From contig JAZKHT010000001.1 in NCBI GenBank assembly GCA_040385245.1, positions 830,639-894,638 of the forward strand: 64,000 bases of DNA. The letters are read 5' to 3'. Origin of the DNA: JAZKHT01 sp040385245 (GTDB lineage Bacteria; Pseudomonadota; Alphaproteobacteria; Rhodobacterales; Rhodobacteraceae). Positions within the stretch are counted from its first letter, which is position 1. Each line of letters opens with the position of its first letter. Below, one piece after another: positions 15,652 to 24,850 of the stretch. Both the position numbers and the translations under genes were made by a program. The notes beneath the pieces are model-generated. The model did no database searches. It was given only the letters and a program-made list of their open reading frames with translations, and was not told the DNA's origin.

Positions 15652-17163
15652 ATGACACATATCTGCATACGGCGTCGGGTGCGACGACATCCGGTCCATA
15701 TCTTCAGCCTTGCCGTTTGTCTGGCAAGTTTCTCAAGCGTCGCACATGCCGACGAAGGTGCTGGAGTTAGGTTCGAGAATTCTGAGTTGTCAGGACAAAG
15801 CGGCCCGTTGCCCGAAATATCCCGCAAGCGACATAGCAGGACAAACAGCGGCATCTCGGAAGAGGAGCTTCAGTGGGCACAATCTGCTTGGGCCTATTTC
15901 TCGGGCGGTTCGAAGCACATTGCACGCGATGAAGTGCTCGTTACGGAACAGCCGACGAAGCCGGTCGCATCCAATGAGGCCCAACCTCAGACGAAGGTTG
16001 CCATGCCGATGCCCGCCGCTCTGGTGCCTGCACGATCTGACAGCGTTATCGCGACGATGTGGTCCGCGGGCGACCAAGTCGCCGCGGCTTTGATCGCTGA
16101 GCGCCTGGGACTGATTGACGCGCGCGAACTTGACCGGCGCTTTTCAGCACTTCTTGGATTTCTAAACACGATGCCATTGGCCTTCGGTCAGATGCCAAAT
16201 CGGTATTATGATAGCGTTACAGGCGCAATGTTGGGTTCGGACTTTCAACCTGGAACTGCGGGCTGGTCGGCAGTGGACGCTGGGCGATTGCTGCTTTGGC
16301 TCCGCATTGCTGCTCTGCAGCATCCGCAATTCGAAGGTTATATTCGTAACGCGGTGCGACGCTGGAACGTATGCTCTGTCGTTTCAGAGTCCGGGCTCCT
16401 GCAATCTGCCGTCCAAGAAGATGGAGCCCAACGATTGAGTGACGAAACTGCGCGCGGCTATGACATCTATGCCGTGCAGGGCTTTCGTGCCTGGGGACTA
16501 GACACACCGTCACCTGTTTCGACAAAAACTTCTGCAGAGCTGTCGATCTTCGGTGCCGCCTTTCCGCTGTATGAGGACCGGAATGCGCGTGCACCTGTCC
16601 TCACGACGGTACCCGCGTACATTGGAATGGAATTGGGGCTTGATGTCGTCGGATCTGAAGTTTCCGCGGGTAGGGACGCAAAAGAGCTTTTGGACACCCT
16701 TCATGATGTGCAAGCACGACGCTTTGCCGCGACCGGCGTGCTCACGGCACGCGCCGATTACCGTCGCTCCACGGAGCCGTTTACCGTGATCGACTCAGTC
16801 ATCTCAAATGGATTTCCTTGGTCAACCAGCGATGTCGCCGGTTCGGCTCATCCTAGGCTTGCGCTTGTCTCAACGCGGGCAGTCTTTGGTCTGTGGGCAT
16901 TTTACGAGAGTGAATATGTGGAAGCACTGCGTCGATCAATAGTTCAGCTGTATGACCCGGCACTTGGATGGTTTGAGGGTCGGTCCGAAACCACCGGGGG
17001 TTATGAAATCACGCGCAGCAGCACGACCAATGCGTTCGTTCTTGAATCGATCGCGTATCGGAATTTTGGCTCGCTGTTTCCCAACGCCGCCTGGCCCGAT
17101 CAGCTTGCTCCGCCGATCACGGACTGTCGACTTCCATTTTCCGCAACATCTACCGGGGAATGA
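15652..17163 (+). CDS. DUF3131-domain exported protein (copy 2)
   Basis: About 503 residues from the ATG at 15652 (MTHICIRRRVRRHP), which precedes a signal peptide ending at VAHADEG. The frame is open back to 15544 but would overlap the divergent copy 1. The same domain plan as copies 1 and 3 is seen: QSAWAYFSGG, LIAERLGLIDARELDRR, SAVDAGRLLLWLRIA, VRRWNVC, GYDIYAVQGFRAWGLD, LGWFEG. The region after the first motif is reshaped: the FPS-TLWD block of the other copies is replaced by a long Pro/Ala linker and TMWSAGDQVAAA. It is the most diverged copy. Confidence 0.8.
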   Translation: MTHICIRRRVRRHPVHIFSLAVCLASFSSVAHADEGAGVRFENSELSGQSGPLPEISRKRHSRTNSGISEEELQWAQSAWAYFSGGSKHIARDEVLVTEQPTKPVASNEAQPQTKVAMPMPAALVPARSDSVIATMWSAGDQVAAALIAERLGLIDARELDRRFSALLGFLNTMPLAFGQMPNRYYDSVTGAMLGSDFQPGTAGWSAVDAGRLLLWLRIAALQHPQFEGYIRNAVRRWNVCSVVSESGLLQSAVQEDGAQRLSDETARGYDIYAVQGFRAWGLDTPSPVSTKTSAELSIFGAAFPLYEDRNARAPVLTTVPAYIGMELGLDVVGSEVSAGRDAKELLDTLHDVQARRFAATGVLTARADYRRSTEPFTVIDSVISNGFPWSTSDVAGSAHPRLALVSTRAVFGLWAFYESEYVEALRRSIVQLYDPALGWFEGRSETTGGYEITRSSTTNAFVLESIAYRNFGSLFPNAAWPDQLAPPITDCRLPFSATSTGE

Positions 17164-18412
17164 TCGCGAAAAGAACGCGATAGCGCACCAAAAGCCAGAG
17201 TATCGCGATCAAAGCGATATAGATAAATGTATTGACCCAAATCATCACTGGCCAGACGGCCCCAAAGCTGGGGACCGCGTCGAAATAGGTTGGCAGCTGG
17301 TCAACGAATGCGATCAACACGAAGTGCATAAGAAAAACATAGAGACTTGCTTCTCCAAGCGGAATAAACAACCAGCCCAGCAGACGCCGGAGCGGCTGCC
17401 AGAAGTAGGTTAGAACGGCATACAGGCAAATGAAAAATACGGTCACGTTGATAAGGCGGGGAAGACCCGGTCGGCTCTTGACGAAGTACGTATCATATAT
17501 CGCGCGGAATTGATCATCGTTCAGCAACGGAAGCCGCGACCAAGTCGGGAATGATGGGTTGGGGGTCGTTTGAGCAAAAATGAAGAACCCGAATGCCAAG
17601 GAAAAGCTCACCCCGAGCACAAAATGTCGGGTCGTTGCAACTTTCAGGCGCTCGGAAATCTCATCCTTAAAAAATCCAATGCAAAGAGCGTGGAAATAGA
17701 AAATTTGCCAAATAAGAAGAGGAAAAGCGTATTCGAATTGCATGCCTAGATAGATATGGTCCGCTGAGCCGAGGACCCCAGCAAAATACGCCATCCAAGA
17801 TAACGTGAAGTACGCGCCAAAAAGCCGGCGCCGCAACATCCACAGGGCGAAGGGCGTCAGGGCAAGCAGCACAATGTAGAGGGAGAGAATTTGAATCTGA
17901 TGTGGCGAGACGCGCAGCAACAGCACGAGACCCAGCTGCGTTGCCCATGAAGCTTCCTCGGACGGGATGAGACGATAGCTCACATCAGCGAAGCGATCAG
18001 TGAAGGTCGTGACAGCGGTCACATCAATGATTTTGAGCCAAGAGATAAATATCACAAGGAGAATTGCCACAACCTGAGCTCGATATAGTACGAAGACTCG
18101 CCGCAGAAGGCGCACAGACGCTTGGTCAAGTCCATCCTTTTCCACGACGCGTCGGTTCACGAGCCCTAGAACCAGCCCAGAGGCTATGACGAACATCTCG
18201 GCCGCTGAGACGATGCCAAGTCTTTCCCAAAAGATGAAGTTGAACCAGGAAAATGCTTCGAAATGGGCCGCCACGACAGAAAGCATGGCAAAACCGCGCA
18301 TAAAATCAAAGCGGAGATCCCGACCCGGCACATCGGCCGGATAGCCATACCGCGCTTTAAATTCACTTGAGTCCAGAGGTGGCGGTTTCAGCTGGTGGAT
18401 TGACCCCGACAT
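17150..18412 (-). CDS. OpgC-like multi-pass membrane protein
   Basis: About 420 residues with around ten membrane helices. The N-terminal RDLRFDFMRGFAMLSVVAAHFE and MFVIASGLVLG match OpgC-type proteins, relatives of acyltransferase-3 enzymes that succinylate osmoregulated periplasmic glucans. The ATG at 18412 is preferred: AGGAAAGG lies upstream, and it follows the DUF3131 stop at 18426. It is the last gene of the run GT2 - DUF3131 - OpgC and overlaps the convergent copy 2 tail by 14 bases. A role in decorating a glucan is likely but inferred. Confidence 0.83.
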   Translation of the reverse strand: MSGSIHQLKPPPLDSSEFKARYGYPADVPGRDLRFDFMRGFAMLSVVAAHFEAFSWFNFIFWERLGIVSAAEMFVIASGLVLGLVNRRVVEKDGLDQASVRLLRRVFVLYRAQVVAILLVIFISWLKIIDVTAVTTFTDRFADVSYRLIPSEEASWATQLGLVLLLRVSPHQIQILSLYIVLLALTPFALWMLRRRLFGAYFTLSWMAYFAGVLGSADHIYLGMQFEYAFPLLIWQIFYFHALCIGFFKDEISERLKVATTRHFVLGVSFSLAFGFFIFAQTTPNPSFPTWSRLPLLNDDQFRAIYDTYFVKSRPGLPRLINVTVFFICLYAVLTYFWQPLRRLLGWLFIPLGEASLYVFLMHFVLIAFVDQLPTYFDAVPSFGAVWPVMIWVNTFIYIALIAILWLLVRYRVLFAIIPR

Positions 18413-18425
18413 GCGCCGACCTTTC

Positions 18426-19742
18426 CTATGGAGAAACCTCTGGATGCAGCAGAGGACCAAATTCTATGAAGTGCATGGCCAGCAAGACACCCGCGTTGGT
18501 GTTGGCCGACAGAACGGTATTCGGCAAACTTGTGAGCTCGTATATTCCCGCTTGCCACCCACCGTCGGATTGCAGCGGTTTGACAGCGTCGATCAGACTT
18601 TGTGTGTAGGCCGTTCTGAACAAGGCATTCCATCCGAACGCCGCTTTGGTGCTAAGCGTACGGAAATTCCGCGCGTCCTCGCCGGTGTCTGTGACCACGT
18701 TCCATGGCAGCCCATTTGCGAAAACGGAACTATAGACAAAATACGGTGCCTGATCGAGGTGATCTTCAGTCACCGCTGTCAATTGACCGGTTTGCTGGAA
18801 GCGATTTTCTTGCGCCTGATAAACACGCCAAGCCATTTCCTGCATTCGAAGTGACGTGCCAAATTCGAGACCTGAAAGGACATAGGGTTCGCTCAGCGTG
18901 TAGGAATGTCCGCCGAAGATTTCAGGATCACGACCGTCCACCGGAATCGAAATTCCATCCACCTCAATGATTTGCGCGAACCGTTCGACGCGCATTGCTT
19001 CCTCGACGTCGTAACCCATGATTGCGAAGCCACGCGCAGAATATTGCTCGTATCCTACCCTGCCTTCTTGAACCGCGTCATATCCGGATGCTGTTGGCAT
19101 AGCCCCCATGATAACTCCGTCTCTTACAGCCGCGGCAATATTCCATCTATCCAATACTCTTGCGACGCCGGACGCGTGTGATGGATAGTCCAAAGCCAGA
19201 ACGTGCAACGGTATCAGGATGCGCCCCAAGTCCAGTGCTGACCAGCCAATTCCTGTCTCTGTGGGAGCGTTTGTGTAGTCTGTCATAGCCAAACTGCGCG
19301 TGTCGAACGATTTATTCGGCAACGTGCCCGCGTAGAGTGGCAAACTGGCCAAGCTGGACAGCGCTTTCTCCATAATCCCATCAAACTCTGATCTGGGTAT
19401 GATGCCGAGTCTTTCGGCCGCGATTGCTGCGCTCAGGAAGGAACCAGTATCCCAGAGCGTCGACGCCGGGAACCCCGCAACTGAATCGACCAAACCTGTT
19501 TCAGAGCGCAAGTTCTGTGCAAAGTAGGTCCACGCCACCTCCGCTGCGGTGCGTTCATCCGTGCTCAACTGTCGTCGGTCAGGTTGAGGTACAGTGAGGT
19601 TTGGGTCAGGGTGCCATTGTGTTGCTATGCTCGGGACGGTTTCCCATTTCTCCAAAGCGTAAACTGTAGCGAACGCAACTCCCAGGGCAAAAAGAAAAAC
19701 GATGTGACCTCGAGCGCGCAGCAATCCGTCTCTGAAAGTCAT
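18426..19742 (-). CDS. DUF3131-domain protein (copy 3)
   Basis: 438 residues with an N-terminal hydrophobic anchor (IVFLFALGVAFATVYAL). The DUF3131 landmarks are AWTYFAQNLRSETGLVDSV, FPASTLWDTGSFLSAA, ERLGIIPRSEFD, SALDLGRILIPL, LDRWNIA, GYEQYSARGFAIMGYDVEEA and GGWQAGIYE. The start overlaps the GT2 stop by 4 bases (ATGA), so it is made together with the synthase. Copy 1 and this copy keep the same motif order, which suggests duplication within the locus. Confidence 0.83.
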   Translation of the reverse strand: MTFRDGLLRARGHIVFLFALGVAFATVYALEKWETVPSIATQWHPDPNLTVPQPDRRQLSTDERTAAEVAWTYFAQNLRSETGLVDSVAGFPASTLWDTGSFLSAAIAAERLGIIPRSEFDGIMEKALSSLASLPLYAGTLPNKSFDTRSLAMTDYTNAPTETGIGWSALDLGRILIPLHVLALDYPSHASGVARVLDRWNIAAAVRDGVIMGAMPTASGYDAVQEGRVGYEQYSARGFAIMGYDVEEAMRVERFAQIIEVDGISIPVDGRDPEIFGGHSYTLSEPYVLSGLEFGTSLRMQEMAWRVYQAQENRFQQTGQLTAVTEDHLDQAPYFVYSSVFANGLPWNVVTDTGEDARNFRTLSTKAAFGWNALFRTAYTQSLIDAVKPLQSDGGWQAGIYELTSLPNTVLSANTNAGVLLAMHFIEFGPLLHPEVSP

Positions 19743-21574
19743 GTCGCTTGCCCTTCTCCGATGTCAGTATCGTCCTGATCTGGACGCCAGTAGGCAGCGA
19801 GAATGATGCCGCTCATGGCAAGAATATTATTGGCAGCCCAAAATCCGTTCGCGACAAGGCCACCGGCACTGTAGGGGCCAACACCAATCAGAAAGCAGAT
19901 TGAAGCATATGACAGACCCAGGACCGTGAGGACAACAACTACAATTTGAGGGATCACCAACCGATGAAAAGTGCCTGCCTGCCTAACCTTTGGAGTCACG
20001 GGAAACTTGATTTGATCGCCGCGCATCACTGACCAAAGCGCTCGAAGATTGATTGGAAAGAATGAGAGATACCAGAGCTTTGCCTTGTAACCGGCAATGC
20101 CCCAGGTGCCAACCATCATCGCCAACTCATTCATCAACAAGAATGGCAATATGTGCTTGTAAAAATCAGCAGTATAAGCTGCGACTGGCGCAATACCTGT
20201 GAAAAGATATACCAGCGGGGCGATCAGAAAAACGAGATTCCAAACTCCACCAAGATACGACCAGAACGTAGCTCCATACATTAGGCGCTGCGGCAACGAG
20301 AGTCCTTTGCGAAAAAGGGGATTATCGTGAAACAAAATGTCAAGACTTCCGCCTGCGTATTTAAACCGTTGTATGGTCCAGCTAAGTAAGTCCTGTGGAG
20401 ACAACATTTTTGATTCGATCCACGGATGAAGGACCGATTTCCAACGACGGTTTGGATCACTGTGAAGGGTCAAAGACGTGTAGATGTCTTCGGAGACATG
20501 AAACCGATATGGCGTGAACTCTTCCGCTTCGGCCGCGCCATGCAGAACCATGTCACTCATCTCAGGTGCAAGCGTTTTTTCCCCGGTCAGTCGTCGGATT
20601 TCGGTTTCCGTTTTTCGTGCCTTGGCGACTACCGCATCTGCAAAACTGCCCAGTGCCGCTTGCATGACCGCATCGCGACGATGGATTGAGGCAGCTCCAC
20701 AACAGAACGATGCGTTCGCCCAATTTCGACGCCGGAGAATGATCTGATAGAAAAGCTCCGGATCGTTGACAAAGGGATCTTCGCCCACGCGCACCGGTCC
20801 GACGATGCGAGAAACCAGACGACCGACAATTGAACCAGTGGTTCCAAAATGCCGCTCAAGTGCTTCGGGTAAAGGCCGTCCTTCAGGCAGATCAAAAAAC
20901 CATTGTGGCGTTTGAACCCAGGCAACATCTGGGTCTCGGAAATAGCCCATGGTGCGTTCCAGCAATGTAGGAAGCGGCCGCGTGTCTGCGTCACAAATCA
21001 CTATGAAATCACCGCTGGTCACCTCCATAGCGTTGCGCAGGTTTCCAGCTTTGAAGCCCGCGTTATTGTCCCGCGTGATGTAATTAGCGCCCTCATCTTC
21101 GGTCATCCGCCGCATCGCTGGACGACGGCCATCATCGAGTACGTGGACGCGCAAGTCTATGGGATGAGGATACCGCATCGCCATCGCTTCGCGCACTCCG
21201 ATGCGAACCAGATCGATCTCCTCATTATAAGTAGTGAAAAATACATCGACTGCGACGGGTCGACTCTCACTCGGGTCTGTAACGCATTCCGAGATTGAGG
21301 AAGGCGGAGGAAGGATGGGAAAATCCTTCGTCTTCCATAGGTTTATCGTAAAGAAGATCAGCCCCACAAACGCGAGAGTTTCCGCGAGGACCAAAGGCAC
21401 GGCGAACCACATTGCATCCGGGTTCAGGCTCTGCGTCCACCGCCACCAAATGTACCAGCCGCCCAAGACAAGGTTGATGGTCGCTAGAAATTGGTAAAGC
21501 AGCTCTCTAACGGGAGAATGGGCGACCGGCTCGGGGGGGACTCGGCTTTCGAAACGGTCGAAATAGAAGCTCAT
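19739..21574 (-). CDS. Membrane GT2 glycosyltransferase, cellulose/curdlan-synthase-like
   Basis: 611 residues from the ATG at 21574 (GGAG six bases upstream); the frame is open further up. Two N-terminal membrane helices (about 25-45 and 55-80), a cytoplasmic GT2 domain with DDG at 147-149, DAD at 195-197 and the SED catalytic base at 361-363, then about five C-terminal helices. The Q(Q/R)xRW motif that holds the growing chain in processive synthases appears as QRFKYAG at 402-408, so R-W is replaced by K-Y. QTPQWF is kept. It probably polymerises and exports a glucan. It heads the operon with DUF3131 and OpgC. Confidence 0.87.
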   Translation of the reverse strand: MSFYFDRFESRVPPEPVAHSPVRELLYQFLATINLVLGGWYIWWRWTQSLNPDAMWFAVPLVLAETLAFVGLIFFTINLWKTKDFPILPPPSSISECVTDPSESRPVAVDVFFTTYNEEIDLVRIGVREAMAMRYPHPIDLRVHVLDDGRRPAMRRMTEDEGANYITRDNNAGFKAGNLRNAMEVTSGDFIVICDADTRPLPTLLERTMGYFRDPDVAWVQTPQWFFDLPEGRPLPEALERHFGTTGSIVGRLVSRIVGPVRVGEDPFVNDPELFYQIILRRRNWANASFCCGAASIHRRDAVMQAALGSFADAVVAKARKTETEIRRLTGEKTLAPEMSDMVLHGAAEAEEFTPYRFHVSEDIYTSLTLHSDPNRRWKSVLHPWIESKMLSPQDLLSWTIQRFKYAGGSLDILFHDNPLFRKGLSLPQRLMYGATFWSYLGGVWNLVFLIAPLVYLFTGIAPVAAYTADFYKHILPFLLMNELAMMVGTWGIAGYKAKLWYLSFFPINLRALWSVMRGDQIKFPVTPKVRQAGTFHRLVIPQIVVVVLTVLGLSYASICFLIGVGPYSAGGLVANGFWAANNILAMSGIILAAYWRPDQDDTDIGEGQAT

Positions 21575-21675
21575 GCTGGTCTCCGGTTCACTTGGACCGC
21601 GGAATCCAAGCACGGTCATTAAGCCACAGGGGAGCACCCTACGCTACACCAGATTGCAGCGATCGATTCCAACTT

Positions 21676-22538
21676 GGGTCAGAACTCGTTCTCGTTTCAC
21701 ACCCAGAATATGACGGTTGCTGCGAGAGCGACGGCTGATAGGAAGACCTTAGGGCATCGGTCGTAGCGGGTTGCGACCCGTCGCCAGTCCTTCAGGCGCC
21801 CGAACATGATCTCGATCCTGTTGCGGCGTTTGTAGCGGCGGTTGTCATGCTTGATGGGCTTGCCGCGCGACTTCCGGCCCGGGATGCAGGGCTTTATCCC
21901 CTTGTCTTTCAACGCCTCTCTGAACCAGTCGGCATCATAACCCCGGTCGGCCAGCAACCATTCTGCCTTTGGAAAACTGCCCATCAGGGCCGCCGTTCCG
22001 GTGTAGTCGCTGACCTGGCCAGCGGTCATGAAGAACCGGATCGGGCGACCATCGGCATCGGCGACCGCGTGCAGCTTCGTGTTCATGCCGCCCTTGGTTC
22101 GACCGATCAGACGGCCCCGCTGGTCGTGGGGCCCCCCTTTTTCGACCGCAGGCTGGTCGCCGTGCGGTGCGCTTTCAATTAGGTCGCGTCGATCATCACC
22201 GTCTTCGGAACAGCGGCCTCAGACGCCAGGCCAGCCATCATCCGGGCGAAGACCCCCTTGTCGCTCCAGCGGTTCCAGCGGTTGAAGAGGGTCTTCGATG
22301 GCCCGTACTCCTTGGGCGCATCACACCATCGCAAGCTATTGCGATTGATGAAGATAATGCCACTCAGAACTCGACGATCATCGACCCGCGGCACGCTATG
22401 GCGCTTCGGGAAGAACGGGCGAAGCCGGGCCATCTGTGCGTCCGTCAGCCAGAAAAGATTGCTCATCGTCACCCCCATCCGTTCCGGGGCTTGAATCACG
22501 CAGCCGAAGCCACCTTAAGCAGATCAATGTCCTGACCC
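21676..22538 (-). mobile_element. IS5-family insertion sequence
   Basis: About 863 bases between short terminal inverted repeats (GGGTCAG at 21676-21682, CTGACCC at 22532-22538). It encodes an IS5-family transposase in two frames. It lies between the GT2 gene and an IS110 scrap. The ends are set by the short repeats only; a target duplication was not clear. Confidence 0.75.
21697..22466 (-). pseudogene. IS5-family transposase, two frames, probably inactive
   Basis: The first part starts at MSNLFWLTDAQMARLRPFFP (22466) and runs through GPSKTLFNRWNRW to KTVMIDAT, where it stops at 22179. The second part begins upstream of GRTKGGMNTKLHAVADA and ends at ATVIFWV with DDE-transposase motifs (LADRGYDADW, RRNRIEIMFGRLKDWRRVATRYDR). 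The family uses a frameshift at the A/G run (AAAAAGGGGGG) after LRSKK. Here the first frame already stops before that run: codon TAA stands where a related copy at about 61020 has TAC. This nonsense change should stop the fusion protein being made. Confidence 0.75.
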
Positions 22539-22551
22539 TAGGCAGCATTCC

Positions 22552-22680
22552 TCGGGAGGCAAAGAGCGCTTGGGGCGGATGACCAAGGCAGGCCAGGTCG
22601 ATATCCGACGCCTTCTGATCATAGGCGCAATGTCGCGATTGACCTGGCTTGGACGAAAAACGCAGGTGACGTTCCTCTGA
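22552..22680 (+). pseudogene. IS110-family transposase fragment
   Basis: The frame reads SGGKERLGRMTKAGQVDIRR then LLIIGAMSRLTWLGRK. This is the conserved C-terminal region of IS110/IS116/IS902 transposases. Only about 42 codons remain, directly against the right end of the IS5 copy, which probably interrupted or replaced the rest. Confidence 0.7.
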
Positions 22681-22724
22681 CAACACCATTGCACCTAATG
22701 AGGATCGGCTGAACGCACCTACAA

Positions 22725-23825
22725 TCAGCTTCCAACGGCCCCTTCATGCCCGCCTGAAGGTGTTTGCAGTTCCAGCCAGAACCGTGTTTCAGACTCGTTG
22801 CTGATAAAGTCTATCTTGCCGCCCATCGAGGCCGTCAGGTTCTGGGCTATTGCAAGGCCAAGTCCGCTGCCCTGTTTGCGGCGGATATCGCTCGCTTCGC
22901 CCTGAACGAAGGGTTGAAAGATGTGGCTGCGCAGCGCGTCGGGAATGGGCAGGCCAGAGTTGCGCACGCTGACCCGCGCCACAGCATCCTCCTCCTCCAA
23001 ACTGACCACGACCTCGCCGCCCGCGTCCGAATATTTGATTGCGTTCGACAGGAGTATCCGCAGCACACGTTGCAACCGGTCCCGATATGTCTGGCACAAG
23101 ACCGATGGCAGCCCAGCCACGACTCGCACGGGAATTGCAGCAGCCTCAGATTTCTGAGCCACCGCGGCCACAGCTACGTCAACGGCTTCGGCCAGATCCA
23201 CCTCTTGCGGCTCGTCGGAGCCAAGGTCCGAAACGACCAGCTCCATTTCCTGAATATCGTCGAGAAGCGATTTCAAGCGCTTCGAATTCTTCGACGCGAT
23301 TCCCAAGAGGTCTTGCGCCTTTGCCGGCAAAGCCTGTCTCGCCGTGGCTTCCAACAACTGCAACGCCCCCATGATGCCGGTAAGCGGCGTGCGAAGTTCG
23401 TGGTTCACCGTGGTGATAAACTCGCTTTTCAGGTGTTCCAGCTGCCGCGCCGCGGTCACATCGATGATTTGCGAAATGAACATGCTTGGTGTTTGCGCGG
23501 CATCGCGCACAACGGTCAGATGTAGAACGGCTTCGACGATCCGGCCGCTGGAATGGATGTAGCGCTTTTCCAACCGCACGCTTTTCTGACCTGTTGCCAC
23601 AAGTTTGCGGGCCGTTTGGACCGTCGCTTCGCGGTCCACCGGCAGCGTAACATTCTTGAATCCAGCGGACATCAATTCTGGCTTGCTGTATCCCAGAATC
23701 TCGCAAAGGGCAGGGTTAACGTCGATCCAGCTACCATCCATCCGCGTCAGCGCCATACCAATGGGCGAATGTTCCATCGACGCACGCAGCAGATGTTCGC
23801 TGTCGCTGACTTCCAAGGAGATCAT
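22725..23825 (-). CDS. PAS-domain sensor histidine kinase (soluble)
   Basis: 366 residues. A PAS domain spans about 10-125 (GMALTRMDGSWIDVNPALCEILGYS), a HisKA dimerisation domain has the phospho-acceptor H142 in TVNHELRTPLTGIMG, and a HATPase_c domain has an N box (LLSNAIKYSDAGG) and G2 box (KQGSGLGLAIA). The G1 box reads VRNSGLPIP where DxGxG is usual, so the key Asp is Asn. There are no membrane helices, so it senses something cytoplasmic. No response-regulator gene is adjacent, so it is an orphan. It sits between IS scraps and the Wzc locus. Confidence 0.87.
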   Translation of the reverse strand: MISLEVSDSEHLLRASMEHSPIGMALTRMDGSWIDVNPALCEILGYSKPELMSAGFKNVTLPVDREATVQTARKLVATGQKSVRLEKRYIHSSGRIVEAVLHLTVVRDAAQTPSMFISQIIDVTAARQLEHLKSEFITTVNHELRTPLTGIMGALQLLEATARQALPAKAQDLLGIASKNSKRLKSLLDDIQEMELVVSDLGSDEPQEVDLAEAVDVAVAAVAQKSEAAAIPVRVVAGLPSVLCQTYRDRLQRVLRILLSNAIKYSDAGGEVVVSLEEEDAVARVSVRNSGLPIPDALRSHIFQPFVQGEASDIRRKQGSGLGLAIAQNLTASMGGKIDFISNESETRFWLELQTPSGGHEGAVGS

Positions 23826-24095
23826 TGTTGTTGCGTTTTCCGTTTCAGGTTCGAAGCATCCGATAGGCCCGAAAGCAAAGTTTTCAGGCTTCGCACGCGG
23901 CGAGGGGCGGGAGACACCCCAATTGGTTTTGTCATAACGATCATGAACCTGCTATAAATCGCATCGTCGGGTCGACTTTGGTATTAATTAATCACCCTAA
24001 CCGGCGCCTGCCGAGAGGCCAATCACACAACCGTGAGTAGGATAAATGCGCGTTCCACCTACTCTCATGCGCGTCGCAAAAGAGAGGATGCCGGG

Positions 24096-24209
24096 ATGAT
24101 GCGAACCTTCGTAAGGGGTGACGGAGAGGCCGCAAAAAAAGATATTTCAACTGACCCACCACTGCAAACCGGCAACCGATTGACAGCCAAGCCTGGATGG
24201 TTACCGTGA
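24096..24209 (+). CDS. Possible 37-residue small protein
   Basis: ATG ATG start, with AGAGG about 13 bases upstream. The product is MMRTFVRGDGEAAKKDIST followed by DPPLQTGNRLTAKPGWLP. It lies in the 620-base gap 23826-24448, and a strong hairpin ends the stretch at 24268-24297, which suggests that some plus-strand transcript is made here. No homologue is recognised. The transcript could equally be a non-coding RNA. Confidence 0.22.
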   Translation: MMRTFVRGDGEAAKKDISTDPPLQTGNRLTAKPGWLP

Positions 24210-24267
24210 TGTTCACGAAGGGTCACGCCAACCCCTGACGCCGTGACTCCGGGCCAACCCAGCCCCA

Positions 24268-24297
24268 AAGCCTCCTGAGCGTGAGCTCAGGAGGCTT
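24268..24297. terminator. Perfect 13-bp hairpin, likely terminator
   Basis: AAGCCTCCTGAGC, a four-base loop GTGA, and GCTCAGGAGGCTT form an uninterrupted 13-bp stem. The following TTGTT is a weak T tract for a plus-strand terminator, and the AA-rich left side could serve the minus strand. No annotated gene ends here, so it may close a small transcript from 23.9-24.2 kb. Confidence 0.6.
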
Positions 24298-24448
24298 GTT
24301 CGTGCGGCCGCGACGTGTATTGGCGGAAAATCCACATGATAGACGACAATTCGCGCAGCATGTGCGAGCTCGAAGACGTGCGTAGAGCCGCGTGGTAGAG
24401 ATGAGGACGCGGTCTGTCGAGCAGGCCGATTCTCAGGGCGTCCGCAAT

Positions 24449-24826
24449 ATGTCTGAAATCCACAAAGTTGCATCGGGGGACAGGACAATCATCAGGCTGG
24501 CTGAGCAACCCAGACCTTGCGAAGATCCCCTGCCGGAGGCCGCAGCTGACAACGCGCCTGGATTTTTCTTTGTCAGAATACCAACCGCGGAATGTGTCAA
24601 TCTTTTCGAAGCAAGAGATAAGAACCGACCGCATTATACTTTTGAGGCTTTGCGGCGCGCGTCGGACCTGGACGTACTGCACGGTGACAACAGCCGCATC
24701 CTCGGGCTGGTGCAGCACTCGCTGGCGCAAATCAATCGCTCCCGACGGCTGGTCGAATGGTCACTTTGGGTCCTGCTCGGGCTGTTCTGTCTTTACCTGA
24801 TCACCATGCTGAGCATATTTGTCTGA
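24449..24826 (+). CDS. Hypothetical tail-anchored protein
   Basis: About 125 residues if started at the ATG at 24449; the frame is open to 24392 and no start has a good ribosome-binding site. It is hydrophilic at first, and one membrane helix sits at the extreme C-terminus (WSLWVLLGLFCLYLITMLSIFV), so the protein would be tail-anchored with its bulk in the cytoplasm. It faces the wzc-like gene (convergent, 24 bases apart). No family recognised. Proximity to Wzc suggests an EPS-related role but does not show it. Confidence 0.55.
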   Translation: MSEIHKVASGDRTIIRLAEQPRPCEDPLPEAAADNAPGFFFVRIPTAECVNLFEARDKNRPHYTFEALRRASDLDVLHGDNSRILGLVQHSLAQINRSRRLVEWSLWVLLGLFCLYLITMLSIFV

Positions 24827-24850
24827 CCGTTAGCTGCCGCAGACCCTCGC

